Source of the DNA: Holdemanella sp.
Lineage (GTDB): Bacteria; Bacillota_I; Bacilli_A; Erysipelotrichales; Erysipelotrichaceae
Length of the DNA stretch: 22,866 nt
Direction of reading: 5' to 3'
NCBI GenBank assembly: GCA_021442845.1
Contig: JABUSD010000249.1
Location: 1 to 22,866 of the forward strand
Part shown: piece after piece, positions 1-6,942 of the stretch
Position numbering within the stretch: the stretch's first letter is position 1
How the letters are laid out: each line of letters starts with the position of its first letter
Position numbers and translations under genes: made by a program
The notes under the pieces: model-generated
Told to the model about the DNA's origin: nothing
What the model saw: the letters and a program-made list of their open reading frames with translations, nothing else
Database searches by the model: none

Positions 1-26
1 ATTTTTGCTCTTCTTTCTTTACGACT

Positions 27-230
27 TTATTTTACCACTGTAACATCTCTGGCTTGTTTACCGCGTTCGCTTTCAACTAGTTCATATGTTACTGTCTGGC
101 TTTCTTCCAATGTACGATACCCGTCAGCTTTGATTGAAGAATAGTGAACAAAAACATCTTTTCCGTCTTCAGCAGTAATAAAACCGTAGCCTTTTTCAGC
201 GTTGAACCACTTTACTTTACCCGTGTTCAT
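27..230 (-). CDS. Cold-shock protein, CspA/CspB family
   Basis: This 67-residue protein is a complete cold-shock domain, the usual length for the family. It should bind single-stranded RNA and DNA in the cytoplasm and act as an RNA chaperone. RNP1 reads KGYGFI (residues 14-19; the family usually has KGFGFI) and RNP2 reads VFVHY (residues 26-30); both are the aromatic nucleic-acid-contact motifs. The N-terminus [10 protein letters not shown] is canonical. A strong AGGAGG site lies just upstream of the ATG on the minus strand. The gene is monocistronic here and divergent from the LRR gene. Which paralogue it is (cold-induced or constitutive) cannot be told. No clear terminator is visible in the 26 bases left in the window. 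Confidence 0.96.
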   Translation of the reverse strand: MNTGKVKWFNAEKGYGFITAEDGKDVFVHYSSIKADGYRTLEESQTVTYELVESERGKQARDVTVVK

Positions 231-345
231 GAGCTACCTCCTATGGGAATACCGATATTTAGCAATGTACTTAAACTGAAAATTGATGATACTGACTTTG
301 ATTAGAAATTTTCATATTATGAGAAAAAGATATCCCTACGCCCAC

Positions 346-375
346 AATATAACACGGGTAGGCCGATTTTGTCTA
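346..375 (-). promoter_or_regulatory. Candidate promoter of the cold-shock gene
   Basis: On the minus strand TAGACA (370-375) is followed after 18 bp by TATATT (346-351). Transcription would start near 339, giving a leader of about 100 nt before the cold-shock ATG. Long structured leaders are typical of cold-shock mRNAs. This is inference from consensus similarity; the hexamers are imperfect. Confidence 0.4.
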
Positions 376-555
376 TAATAAAGCCCAATCATATGTATAG
401 AAGTTTCTAATACTTATTATTGAAGGAATTCCATTAATTTTCATGTTTACATATAGTGAAAATATCAAAGAAAGTGACCGAAGTACCAAATGTAAAGCGT
501 TTTCAAAAAGTATATTTCTTAATATTTTTTATAACACAATCCTTGTTCTGTGTTG

Positions 556-561
556 TATAAT
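556..561 (+). promoter_or_regulatory. -10 element of the LRR gene
   Basis: A perfect TATAAT preceded directly by TG lies 25 bp before the chosen ATG. Transcription from about 568 would leave a leader of roughly 19 nt carrying AGGAGG at 572-577. No good -35 hexamer is seen 17 bp upstream, so the promoter may rely on the TG. Confidence 0.5.
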
Positions 562-586
562 GGAAATAAGTAGGAGGAGTATATCT

Positions 587-2026
587 ATGTTTATCCCTGA
601 CGTTAACTTGCGCCAATGCGTAGCTCGCGCATTGAAAAAGAAAGAAGAAGATCTTGTAAGAGAAGATTTATTGAATCTGACATTCCTTGAAGCAGAGAAT
701 AAGGAAATCAGTAATATTGAAGGGTTACAGTATGCCGAAAATCTAGAAAAATTGAATCTATCCAATAATAATATTCAGACATTAGATCCAATCAGCAATT
801 TAAGAAATCTAGAAGTAATCGATGTTTCAAGTAACCAACTTCGTGATTTGCAGGCTCTGCATGGCTACAGACAGCTAAAAAAATTGAACATATCTCGTAA
901 CAATCTATATACTATGGATATTTCAAGTACTGCTGCCATGATTGAACTTGAATATTTGAATCTATATAAAACAAAAGTCGATTCGTTAATTCACTTAGAG
1001 AAATGCCGTAAATTAGAAGAATTATATATCAATACAGAAAACGGACCATTCTCTTTTGCGATTCTTGGAAGATTAAAGAATCTAAAAAGATTACATATGG
1101 CAAATATGCGTCTTTTCAATATTGAAGATTTAACATATATCTCAACTTTGGAAGAATTAGATTTATCAACAAATCTAATGAGTGATTTATCACCTTTAAT
1201 TGCGATGAAGGATTTAAAGAAATTAAATATCCAGAACTGTCCATATGTAACGGATTATTCAATTCTTAAGGAATTTACAAGCTTACGATCATTGGATATT
1301 TCATTTAACAGTTTAAAGGATTTCAAATTCTTTAAGGATTTACCATGGCTAGAAGATATCTTTATGGTTCAGACAGGATTCAGTGATATGAGACAGTTAA
1401 ACCACTTGAAGAATCTTCGCCGTTTGGATGTATCTAAAAATGAATTGACACATATGTCCAGCTTTACCGCAAAGGATAACTTAGAAGTGTTCAAGGCTGA
1501 ATATTGTCAGTTATTGGATGTTAAATTCTTACAGGGAGCTAAGAATCTAGTACAGATTGATATTTCAAATAACCGTATTTCCGATATTTCAGTATTGAAG
1601 AGTGCTAAGAAAATGGTACAGATTGATGTAGGTGATAATGGAATTCAGGATGTATCATGTCTAAAAGATATGAAGCAGTTAACAATCCTGAATATCAAGA
1701 ACAATAGCGTTCGTTCTATTGAACCATTACGCAATTTAGAAAATCTATGTATCGCCAACCTATACAATAACTATATCGAAGATTTAAGACCACTTGAAAA
1801 ATTACAGTTTATTTCATATCTATATCTAGATCACAATGCAGTTGTGGATTTGAAACCAGTATCAAGCCTTAAATTCTTACGTGAATTGACATTGAAATCA
1901 AACTATATTACAGATTTGACTCCATTAAAGGATTTAGAGCTTCTTGAATCCCTTCGTTTAGATGATAACCCTATCGAAGATACAAGTGTTATTGAAACAA
2001 TGGCATTCTATGACAAATTATCATAA
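587..2026 (+). CDS. Cytoplasmic leucine-rich-repeat protein (about 20 repeats)
   Basis: The protein (479 residues) is almost entirely SDS22/internalin-type 22-residue repeats of the form xLxxLxLxxNxIxDLxxLxxLx; I count about 20. It opens with a short helical cap beginning MFIPDVNLRQCVARAL, which resembles caps of internalin-like LRR domains. The start at 587 is chosen because AGGAGG sits 9 bp upstream and a TATAAT lies just before it. An in-frame ATG at 443 would add 48 residues, but that stretch contains the promoter and has no ribosome site. With this start there is no signal peptide, no membrane segment and no LPxTG or other wall anchor, so it is probably an intracellular protein-binding solenoid. 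No catalytic domain is present. Its partner is unknown; function cannot be assigned beyond protein-protein interaction. Confidence 0.9.
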   Translation: MFIPDVNLRQCVARALKKKEEDLVREDLLNLTFLEAENKEISNIEGLQYAENLEKLNLSNNNIQTLDPISNLRNLEVIDVSSNQLRDLQALHGYRQLKKLNISRNNLYTMDISSTAAMIELEYLNLYKTKVDSLIHLEKCRKLEELYINTENGPFSFAILGRLKNLKRLHMANMRLFNIEDLTYISTLEELDLSTNLMSDLSPLIAMKDLKKLNIQNCPYVTDYSILKEFTSLRSLDISFNSLKDFKFFKDLPWLEDIFMVQTGFSDMRQLNHLKNLRRLDVSKNELTHMSSFTAKDNLEVFKAEYCQLLDVKFLQGAKNLVQIDISNNRISDISVLKSAKKMVQIDVGDNGIQDVSCLKDMKQLTILNIKNNSVRSIEPLRNLENLCIANLYNNYIEDLRPLEKLQFISYLYLDHNAVVDLKPVSSLKFLRELTLKSNYITDLTPLKDLELLESLRLDDNPIEDTSVIETMAFYDKLS

Positions 2027-2053
2027 TAAAACAGGATATTAATCATACAGTTC

Positions 2054-2079
2054 AGGGCCCATATTTCGGCCCTTTTCTT
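2054..2079 (+). terminator. Rho-independent terminator after the LRR gene
   Basis: Stem AGGGCC (2054-2059) pairs with GGCCCT (2068-2073) around an 8-nt loop, followed by a T-rich run TTTTCTT. It separates the LRR gene from the small gene at 2199. Confidence 0.8.
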
Positions 2080-2149
2080 ATGCGCCATCTATCAAGGCGA
2101 CTAGGAAAATTCTTTATAGTTAGATGTAGAAAAAATACAGAATACTATA

Positions 2150-2155
2150 TATAAT
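2150..2155 (+). promoter_or_regulatory. Candidate -10 element for the small orphan gene
   Basis: A perfect TATAAT lies 43 bp before the ATG at 2199, downstream of the preceding terminator, implying independent transcription. No clear -35 was found, and the surrounding DNA is AT-rich, so chance similarity is possible. Confidence 0.4.
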
Positions 2156-2198
2156 GACTTAAAGAAATCAGGTATGAATATCTAGGATAGGAGTCAAT

Positions 2199-2555
2199 AT
2201 GGAAATAAGATTAGAGTTTGATGGATTATGTCAGGAAGATAAGAATATTTTAAAAAGTATAATAAATCAACAAGAGGACATTGAAAAGACCGTTGTTGAG
2301 GATCTGGGTTTTGATTTTTTGCCTTGGCTTACTGTTATATTAGGTTCAACTGCTCTTTCTAAACTAATAGAAGTAATAGGACAAATAAGCCTTGCAAAGA
2401 TACAGGCTAAAAAAGTAACAATTAAGTTAGGTGAGGATGAACTAACTTTTTCCGATTCAAAAGAAATTGAAGAGTTATATAGAAATTTAAAAAATATAAA
2501 AAACGAAAATGAACTATCAAAGATACGAGAAAAAATAGTATCAAATAGTAAATAA
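2199..2555 (+). CDS. Small orphan protein, EACC1-like in shape
   Basis: I do not firmly recognise this 118-residue protein. It has AGGAG 5 bp before the ATG and its own candidate promoter. The predicted order is a short strand (MEIRLEF), an acidic helical segment, one hydrophobic stretch around residues 40-65 (LPWLTVILGSTALSKLIEVI), a strand pair (KVTIKL...ELTFS, about 72-85) and a charged Lys/Glu-rich C-terminal helix. This order resembles the effector-associated constant component EACC1 of bacterial conflict systems, but that is shape matching only. The hydrophobic stretch could instead be a single membrane helix. By hand count about 29% of 300 nt are G or C, lower than the flanking genes, and CAA is used for Gln more than in neighbours, which hints at recent acquisition. 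Confidence 0.75.
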   Translation: MEIRLEFDGLCQEDKNILKSIINQQEDIEKTVVEDLGFDFLPWLTVILGSTALSKLIEVIGQISLAKIQAKKVTIKLGEDELTFSDSKEIEELYRNLKNIKNENELSKIREKIVSNSK

Positions 2556-2598
2556 CGTACTTTAAAGGTAAGCGTTAAGTAATCCGTGTATGCATAAT

Positions 2599-2623
2599 AA
2601 AAAGAGAATTGAATTCTCTTTTT
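2599..2623. terminator. Bidirectional terminator between convergent genes
   Basis: AAAAAGAGAA (2599-2608) pairs with TTCTCTTTTT (2614-2623) around a 5-nt loop. A-rich and T-rich flanks make it usable from both strands. It overlaps the stop codon of the minus-strand hydrolase gene and serves the plus-strand small gene. Confidence 0.75.
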
Positions 2624-3623
2624 ATTTGTCCCAGATTTTATTTAAAAAGTAACAGAAATGCGCACCATCCAGTATCAGTTCACGATCAAAGATGCCATCT
2701 GGACCAAGTTTTCTTAAGAAACAGAAAGAAAAGTTTCCATCATTTAGCTTAAGGCTTTCTTCAAATCCGGCTTCTATGACTTTTTCTTCAAATCCAACGC
2801 CAACAAATTTTGGAGCACGGCGGGCAAAGACACGCTTTCCATCCAGTTTGGCAATAGAGGCAACACGATCGGTTGTATGAGGTTTATAAATGGCAACACC
2901 TTCATTTTCATGTCCACTTAAGATATATTCAGCCGCTTTTACATACTTTTCAACATAAGATGCATCATGGAGATCATTTCCAGCTGCAAGGATATCATAA
3001 TAAGGTCTTAAAGCATTCCATCGTAAAAGATTGCGATAAGAGTGTTCTACAGAAATTGTCGAATCAAAGAAGTTTCCATTCAATTCATCCCCACAGAAAA
3101 GAATTCTGGATTTCCGATCTAAGAATTGAAGGCCGCCTTTTAGATGTTCTTCACAGTTGATGACTTCTAAAGGTCTTCCTTTTAGATTGATGATATCGCC
3201 ATCTTTAATAAAGACTACGGGATAATCGATAGGGGATTTAACCCCAGGTACCATTGTGCATTCTCTTCCTTCATAGGAATCCTTATGCATATAGACACAG
3301 TCAAATTGGTAACAGTTTAAGGTATGGTCACCATGGCAATGTGTCAGCAGCATTCTATATAGAGGCTTTTCAGGACAGAGTGATTGACAAAATTCTCTAA
3401 GATTACCAGCTCCCATACCGGCATCAATGACAATCAGTTCATCATCCCCTTCGACAACATAGCTATGATCTCCATCGCTTAAGACTTGCCATACACCATC
3501 GGCAATTTTCGTTGCCTTAAAATACGCTTCACTTTGTGGTCGGATATCCCCAGATGCATCTTCTAATAAAATATCATCTACACTTGAAAAGTCCAATGGA
3601 CCCATTCCTTTTTTCCATTCCAT
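2622..3623 (-). CDS. Metallo-beta-lactamase-fold hydrolase
   Basis: The 333-residue cytoplasmic protein carries the metal-binding signature THCHGDH (H95, H97, D99, H100). Further likely ligands are H160 in EEHLKGG, D179 in FCGDE, and perhaps H219 in GNDLHD. The MBL core occupies about residues 35-225; the last 100 residues are an extension with no domain I recognise. The family hydrolyses thioesters, phosphodiesters, lactams or lactones, and the substrate cannot be read from the sequence. The H-x-x-G position is HLKG instead of the more common HTPG. The ATG is preceded by AAGGAG. It lies after the terminator of the CotH-like gene and has its own TATAAT, so it is probably a separate transcript. 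Confidence 0.9.
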   Translation of the reverse strand: MEWKKGMGPLDFSSVDDILLEDASGDIRPQSEAYFKATKIADGVWQVLSDGDHSYVVEGDDELIVIDAGMGAGNLREFCQSLCPEKPLYRMLLTHCHGDHTLNCYQFDCVYMHKDSYEGRECTMVPGVKSPIDYPVVFIKDGDIINLKGRPLEVINCEEHLKGGLQFLDRKSRILFCGDELNGNFFDSTISVEHSYRNLLRWNALRPYYDILAAGNDLHDASYVEKYVKAAEYILSGHENEGVAIYKPHTTDRVASIAKLDGKRVFARRAPKFVGVGFEEKVIEAGFEESLKLNDGNFSFCFLRKLGPDGIFDRELILDGAHFCYFLNKIWDK

Positions 3624-3643
3624 ATAATTTCTCCTTTTTCTAT

Positions 3644-3649
3644 ATTATA
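3644..3649 (-). promoter_or_regulatory. -10 element of the hydrolase gene
   Basis: A perfect TATAAT with TG immediately upstream lies on the minus strand 20 bp before the ATG. Transcription from about 3637 would give a leader of about 14 nt that is almost entirely the ribosome site. The -35 region falls in the preceding terminator and is poor. Confidence 0.45.
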
Positions 3650-3677
3650 CAAAAAAATGACTCCATGATGGAGTCAT
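3650..3677 (-). terminator. Terminator of the VTC-DUF4956-CotH unit
   Basis: On the minus strand ATGACTCC pairs with GGAGTCAT (stem arms 3670-3677 and 3657-3664 on the plus strand), followed by seven T. It begins at the stop codon of the CotH-like gene. Confidence 0.85.
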
Positions 3678-5464
3678 TAATCAGGAGGATTCATGTTAGG
3701 AGGTGTAAAATTTTCCTGATTATTAAAATCTTTTCTATCCGGTTTTTCAAATCCATTAAAGTCCTGTGTAGGCATTTCACCATTTTCAAATGGATTGTTT
3801 GGCATTTCACCATTATCCATTGGCATCTGTTGGCCACCTTGTCCATTATTCATTGTACCCATATCGGATAGATTTAAAGTGCCTGTATCCACCTTATCGG
3901 TATTGCCATTCAACTGTTGTTTCACAGCCTGTAAGCGAAGTGTGGCAAAGGTTGAAATGGCATCCTTAGCTGTATCAAATTCTTCTAATGTACAGAATTT
4001 TGTTGGATCTTTTTCCACATAAGGACGAATCAGATTGTAGGTTTCTTCAATCATGGATTCTAATTTGTTGGAATTGATAAATTCATTAAATAATGTATGA
4101 TACATCTCTATATATTTTTCATTAGAGAAGATCCATCCTACCATAGGACGATCATTGACATCTCCATTGACAGGACTATCAATGGAAGAATTAATAATAC
4201 CAGAGGCATCATTTCCCTGGAAAGTACCGAAGGCAAGGTTGTAATCCCATGGAATCATGCTGAGTTTACCATCTTCTTCATAGAGATAATAGTTGTGAAC
4301 CATGGTACCTGTATAGCTGTCTTCGTTGCATACAAAGTTGTGGATGACAAAGTAACGAAGGACTTCTTCCATATTAATCGTATTTTCGAGATCTTTATAT
4401 TCACTTAGATTCTTTAAGGAGGCGATTAAACGATCCTTATCTGTATTGGTAATCTTAGTCTTGGCATTGTTGAAGATATTGGTATAGCTATCATAGTTAT
4501 CATCGATATATTTCAGTTTTACATCATCACTTCCCATGCCACCACCTTTACCACCCTGGCCTGGCTGATCACCCTGAGGCATCTGTTCTGGCTGGAAATC
4601 ATCAGGAATCTGCATATCATTCTGTGGCATCTGTCCAGGCTGGAAATCATCCGGCATCTGCATATCGCCCTGTGGCATCTGTCCAGGCTGGAAATCATCT
4701 GGTATCTGCATATCGCCCTGTGGCATATTGCCTTGTTGAGGCTGATTTTGGGTTGCCTGTGTTGTTGTATCGGTTGATTGTTCATTCTGTCTGGCTTCAA
4801 AGTCTTCCATGTTGAACTCTTTTCCATTTCCTCTTCCACCACCAAAATCAGAGCTATCAGGCTTGTATAGATTTCCACTTGTTGAATCATAGTTTCTTGA
4901 TAGGAATGAATCTTCAATGCCTTCGACTGCTAAGTAAAGTCCCCAGTCTTCATTGTTGACAGTAATATAGGCATAGCTGCATAAAGGCGAATCCACCCCA
5001 AATTCATTCATCATCTGATAGACGAGATAATCCTTCATCATGGTATTATCCTGAATTAAATTGTTTAGGCATAGCTTATCCAGTCCATAATAACTCAATG
5101 TATCATCATACTGGTCAAATTCCAGCTTAAAGCTATAACGAGAACTTCCCATTGATTTGACATTGGATAGCGATGTGTTTCCTTTGGCACGGATGCCAAC
5201 ATTGGCATATTTCTCTCCATCAATGACTAATGTGCAGGAAGTATATTCTTCATTTTCACATGTTTCAATAAAGGAATCCCAATCATCCATTATTATGGAG
5301 ATGGAGTGGACTTTCGATGTATCAAACAAGCGGTTTTCATAACCCATTGTCCGTTTTGAAGCGAAACCATCGATTGTGGATAGGGACATGAAACCAGCGG
5401 TTATTACCAAACCAAAGAGAATCAAGGCAATACAGATCTTATCAAAATATCTGCTTGTTGACAT
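3677..5464 (-). CDS. CotH kinase family protein, membrane-anchored, with internal repeats
   Basis: This 595-residue protein has an N-terminal hydrophobic segment (residues 10-28) after a short basic head, so it is probably secreted but tethered to the membrane. The CotH-like kinase domain is split: GIRAKGNTSLSN and FKLEFDQY lie in the first half (residues 90-118), and the metal-site motif SMIPWDYNLAFG (402-413, D407) lies in the second. Between them sits a low-complexity insert (about 205-312) with three 16-residue repeats. The C-terminal 60 residues are Asn/Met/Pro-rich with NGEMP repeats. Bacillus CotH phosphorylates spore-coat proteins; the target here is unknown. It starts 3 nt after the DUF4956 stop with only a weak GGGG ribosome site, suggesting translational coupling. 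The VTC/DUF4956/CotH grouping is a recurrent but poorly characterised arrangement. Confidence 0.88.
   Translation of the reverse strand: MSTSRYFDKICIALILFGLVITAGFMSLSTIDGFASKRTMGYENRLFDTSKVHSISIIMDDWDSFIETCENEEYTSCTLVIDGEKYANVGIRAKGNTSLSNVKSMGSSRYSFKLEFDQYDDTLSYYGLDKLCLNNLIQDNTMMKDYLVYQMMNEFGVDSPLCSYAYITVNNEDWGLYLAVEGIEDSFLSRNYDSTSGNLYKPDSSDFGGGRGNGKEFNMEDFEARQNEQSTDTTTQATQNQPQQGNMPQGDMQIPDDFQPGQMPQGDMQMPDDFQPGQMPQNDMQIPDDFQPEQMPQGDQPGQGGKGGGMGSDDVKLKYIDDNYDSYTNIFNNAKTKITNTDKDRLIASLKNLSEYKDLENTINMEEVLRYFVIHNFVCNEDSYTGTMVHNYYLYEEDGKLSMIPWDYNLAFGTFQGNDASGIINSSIDSPVNGDVNDRPMVGWIFSNEKYIEMYHTLFNEFINSNKLESMIEETYNLIRPYVEKDPTKFCTLEEFDTAKDAISTFATLRLQAVKQQLNGNTDKVDTGTLNLSDMGTMNNGQGGQQMPMDNGEMPNNPFENGEMPTQDFNGFEKPDRKDFNNQENFTPPNMNPPD
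4568..4726 (-). repeat. In-frame 48-bp tandem repeats inside the CotH-like gene
   Basis: Three consecutive 48-bp units (4679-4726, 4631-4678, 4583-4630) encode MPQGDMQIPDDFQPGQ, MPQGDMQMPDDFQPGQ and MPQNDMQIPDDFQPEQ (residues 247-294), and a fourth partial unit encodes MPQGD (295-299). The units keep the reading frame. The near-identity at DNA level suggests recent duplication and possible length variation between strains. Confidence 0.92.
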
Positions 5465-5467
5465 AGA

Positions 5468-6139
5468 TTACCCCATGTATTCGCCATTGTAGCTTACTAA
5501 TACAGCGCTGTTTACACCTTGAATGGTAGATAACTGGTTAATGAAATCGGTATTTTCACTCTTTAAACGGATTTCCATATTGATTTCATTTAAACCTTTT
5601 TGTACGGATTTGCTTTTGATAACGCATTTTTCAACATTTGTCTGAATAAAGCTCATAGCGCTCTTTTCAGATTCATATCCATTGCAGGAAAGAACAAGAA
5701 TATAGGGATTCTTATATGTCTTCTTATTGACAAAGATCAATAGAATGACACCAATGATGATAGAACCGAAAAGGGCAAGTGGAATCATACCAGCGGCAAG
5801 GATAATACCAGCGGCAATAGACCAGAATAGAAAGGCAATATCCAATGGTTCTTTGATAGCGGTTCTAAAACGGACAATCGATAATGCACCAACCATACCT
5901 AATGAAAGCACAACGTTAGAAGTAACGGCTAAAATAACTTGTGATGTGATCATTGTCAAGGCAATTAAGGTAACCCCAAAGGAAGAGGAATACATAACTC
6001 CCTGGTATGTCTTCTTATAGACAAAGAAGATAAACAAACCAATAATGAAAGCTAGCACAATGGTAATCACCATATCTATCAGGCTAACGGCTGCGATGTT
6101 TTCTAAAAAGCTTGATTTAAAAATGTCTGTAAATGTCAT
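5468..6139 (-). CDS. DUF4956 membrane protein
   Basis: The 223-residue protein has about four or five membrane helices (around residues 20-40, 53-72, 76-92, 102-119 and 120-138) and a soluble alpha/beta C-terminal domain (about 145-223). The most diagnostic stretch is GMVGALSIVRFRTAIKEP (81-98), typical of DUF4956 proteins. Its activity is unknown. It lies 18 nt after the VTC gene with AAGGAG before its ATG, and 3 nt before the CotH-like gene, so the three are almost surely one transcript. The basic, conserved cytoplasmic loop is a plausible place for polyphosphate or nucleotide contact, but that is inference. Confidence 0.9.
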   Translation of the reverse strand: MTFTDIFKSSFLENIAAVSLIDMVITIVLAFIIGLFIFFVYKKTYQGVMYSSSFGVTLIALTMITSQVILAVTSNVVLSLGMVGALSIVRFRTAIKEPLDIAFLFWSIAAGIILAAGMIPLALFGSIIIGVILLIFVNKKTYKNPYILVLSCNGYESEKSAMSFIQTNVEKCVIKSKSVQKGLNEINMEIRLKSENTDFINQLSTIQGVNSAVLVSYNGEYMG

Positions 6140-6157
6140 AATAAATAATCTCCTTTT

Positions 6158-6829
6158 CTATCGATATATGCGACATTGTTCATATTTTGAAAATGCCGAA
6201 GCTCTTCTTCCTGGAATTGTAACGGCATCCTTGATAATGGATGGCAAGAAATCATCCCATTTCACTTCTAAGATGATAGGACTGTCTCCTGCCGGGATTG
6301 TGATTGTCTCAGGATTTAGAAAATCAATGCGATTTTCACCTGTACGAATGGCATAATCCATTGTGATGCGTACATTTCCCGGTTTATAGACAAAAGCTTC
6401 TCTTGTATAATCCACGATTGTCTTTGGTCTAAGTCCCTGGGTATGCATCTTAAAATACAGCTCCTGACATAGAGGATGGGCTTTCATCATCCAGTCAAGC
6501 TTTCCATCAATGATGCTTTGCGCCTGCTCTTTTGTGATTGTAGCACTTATCTTCTGACACAGTCCATTGATCTTTGATTTCTTTTCTAAGACGATAAAGG
6601 AAGCATCGTGGTTATAATAACGAATCCTGAACTTCTCTCTTCGATTGACACCATCTATCTTGTCATAGAGAGCTTTATCATTGGGACTATCAAAATACAG
6701 GCTTCGTATTTCATATTTCCCATTGATGGTATGTTCATCGATATGCATGATGGCTTTCAGTCGCATACGCAACGTTAATAGATCGGCATAATTGATTTCA
6801 TGTTTCCATTCATGACGATATTCACTCAA
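6158..6829 (-). CDS. VTC-domain protein (polyphosphate polymerase fold)
   Basis: The 223-residue protein is a stand-alone VTC domain, the triphosphate-tunnel fold that makes polyphosphate from ATP in yeast Vtc4. Tunnel-lining basic and acidic residues are in place: RHEWKHE (K9), YEIRSLYFDS (R42), REKFRIRYYN (64-73), VLEKKSK (80-86), LEVKWD (187-192) and SAFSKYEQCR (211-220). No membrane segment is present; the DUF4956 partner probably holds it at the membrane. The start is TTG: AAGGTGA (6836-6842) lies 6 nt upstream, and there is no usable in-frame ATG. It is the first gene of the unit, driven by the divergent promoter opposite the two-component genes. Whether it truly polymerises phosphate is not shown by sequence. 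Confidence 0.9.
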   Translation of the reverse strand: MSEYRHEWKHEINYADLLTLRMRLKAIMHIDEHTINGKYEIRSLYFDSPNDKALYDKIDGVNRREKFRIRYYNHDASFIVLEKKSKINGLCQKISATITKEQAQSIIDGKLDWMMKAHPLCQELYFKMHTQGLRPKTIVDYTREAFVYKPGNVRITMDYAIRTGENRIDFLNPETITIPAGDSPIILEVKWDDFLPSIIKDAVTIPGRRASAFSKYEQCRIYR

Positions 6830-6859
6830 AATTAATCACCTTCTTTTCACATGTCTAGT

Positions 6860-6888
6860 GTATAAAGTAAAACTGAAATGATACTGAA
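6860..6888 (-). promoter_or_regulatory. Candidate promoter of the VTC-DUF4956-CotH unit
   Basis: On the minus strand TTCAGT (6883-6888) at the -35 position is followed after 17 bp by TTATAC (6860-6865). A second TTCAGT lies within the spacer. Transcription would begin near 6853, leaving about 23 nt with the AAGGTGA ribosome site. The -10 mirrors that of the response regulator about the operator centre. The -35 is far from consensus, as expected for an activator-dependent promoter. Confidence 0.5.
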
Positions 6889-6921
6889 AAAAAATATTTT
6901 TTTCTTCAGTTTTATTTCAGT
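6872..6921. promoter_or_regulatory. Symmetric double direct-repeat operator, probably for the response regulator
   Basis: TTCAGT occurs twice on the plus strand at 6905-6910 and 6916-6921 (11-bp period) and twice on the minus strand at 6883-6888 and 6872-6877 (same period). The four hexamers are exactly symmetric about 6896.5, with an A/T tract at the centre. Hexamers repeated every 11 bp are the classical target form of OmpR/PhoB-type winged-helix regulators. The adjacent response regulator is of that class, so autoregulation plus control of the divergent unit is the natural reading; binding itself is inference. Confidence 0.7.
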
Positions 6922-6933
6922 CTGTAGTATTAA
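6905..6933 (+). promoter_or_regulatory. Candidate promoter of the response regulator gene
   Basis: TTCAGT (6905-6910) is followed after 17 bp by TATTAA (6928-6933). Initiation is expected at about 6940-6943, that is, at or within three bases of the ATG at 6943. The repeat nearest the -10 ends 6 bp before it, the same gap as on the other strand. Confidence 0.5.
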
Positions 6934-6942
6934 TATGAATGT

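Larger units (their letters stand above)
231..586. other. Intergenic region between divergent csp and LRR genes
   Basis: This 356-bp stretch has no convincing gene. It holds the cold-shock leader and candidate promoter (left half) and the LRR gene promoter and ribosome site (right end). An open frame runs through 443-586 into the LRR gene, but the promoter and ribosome site lie inside it, so I treat it as non-coding. Confidence 0.6.

Noticed and set aside
333..365. CCTAC and GTAGG inverted pair around the cold-shock -10, as an operator.
   Set aside because: Only five paired bases separated by a long gap; this is expected by chance.
443..586. A 48-residue N-terminal extension of the LRR protein starting at ATG 443.
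   Set aside because: It contains the TATAAT and AGGAGG that serve ATG 587, and no ribosome site precedes 443. The extension does include a hydrophobic run, so I note it as the main alternative.
2873..3160. Plus-strand open frames opposite the hydrolase and CotH-like genes.
   Set aside because: No ribosome sites, no recognisable domains, and fully antisense to well-supported genes.
4568..4726. Regularly spaced repeats as a possible CRISPR array.
   Set aside because: The units are contiguous 48-bp coding repeats without unique spacers, and no cas genes are nearby.
4519..4917. Open frames on both strands across the CotH repeat region, which look like a repetitive Cys/Arg-rich protein.
   Set aside because: They are out-of-frame readings of the 48-bp repeats inside the CotH-like gene, with no ribosome site or family resemblance.
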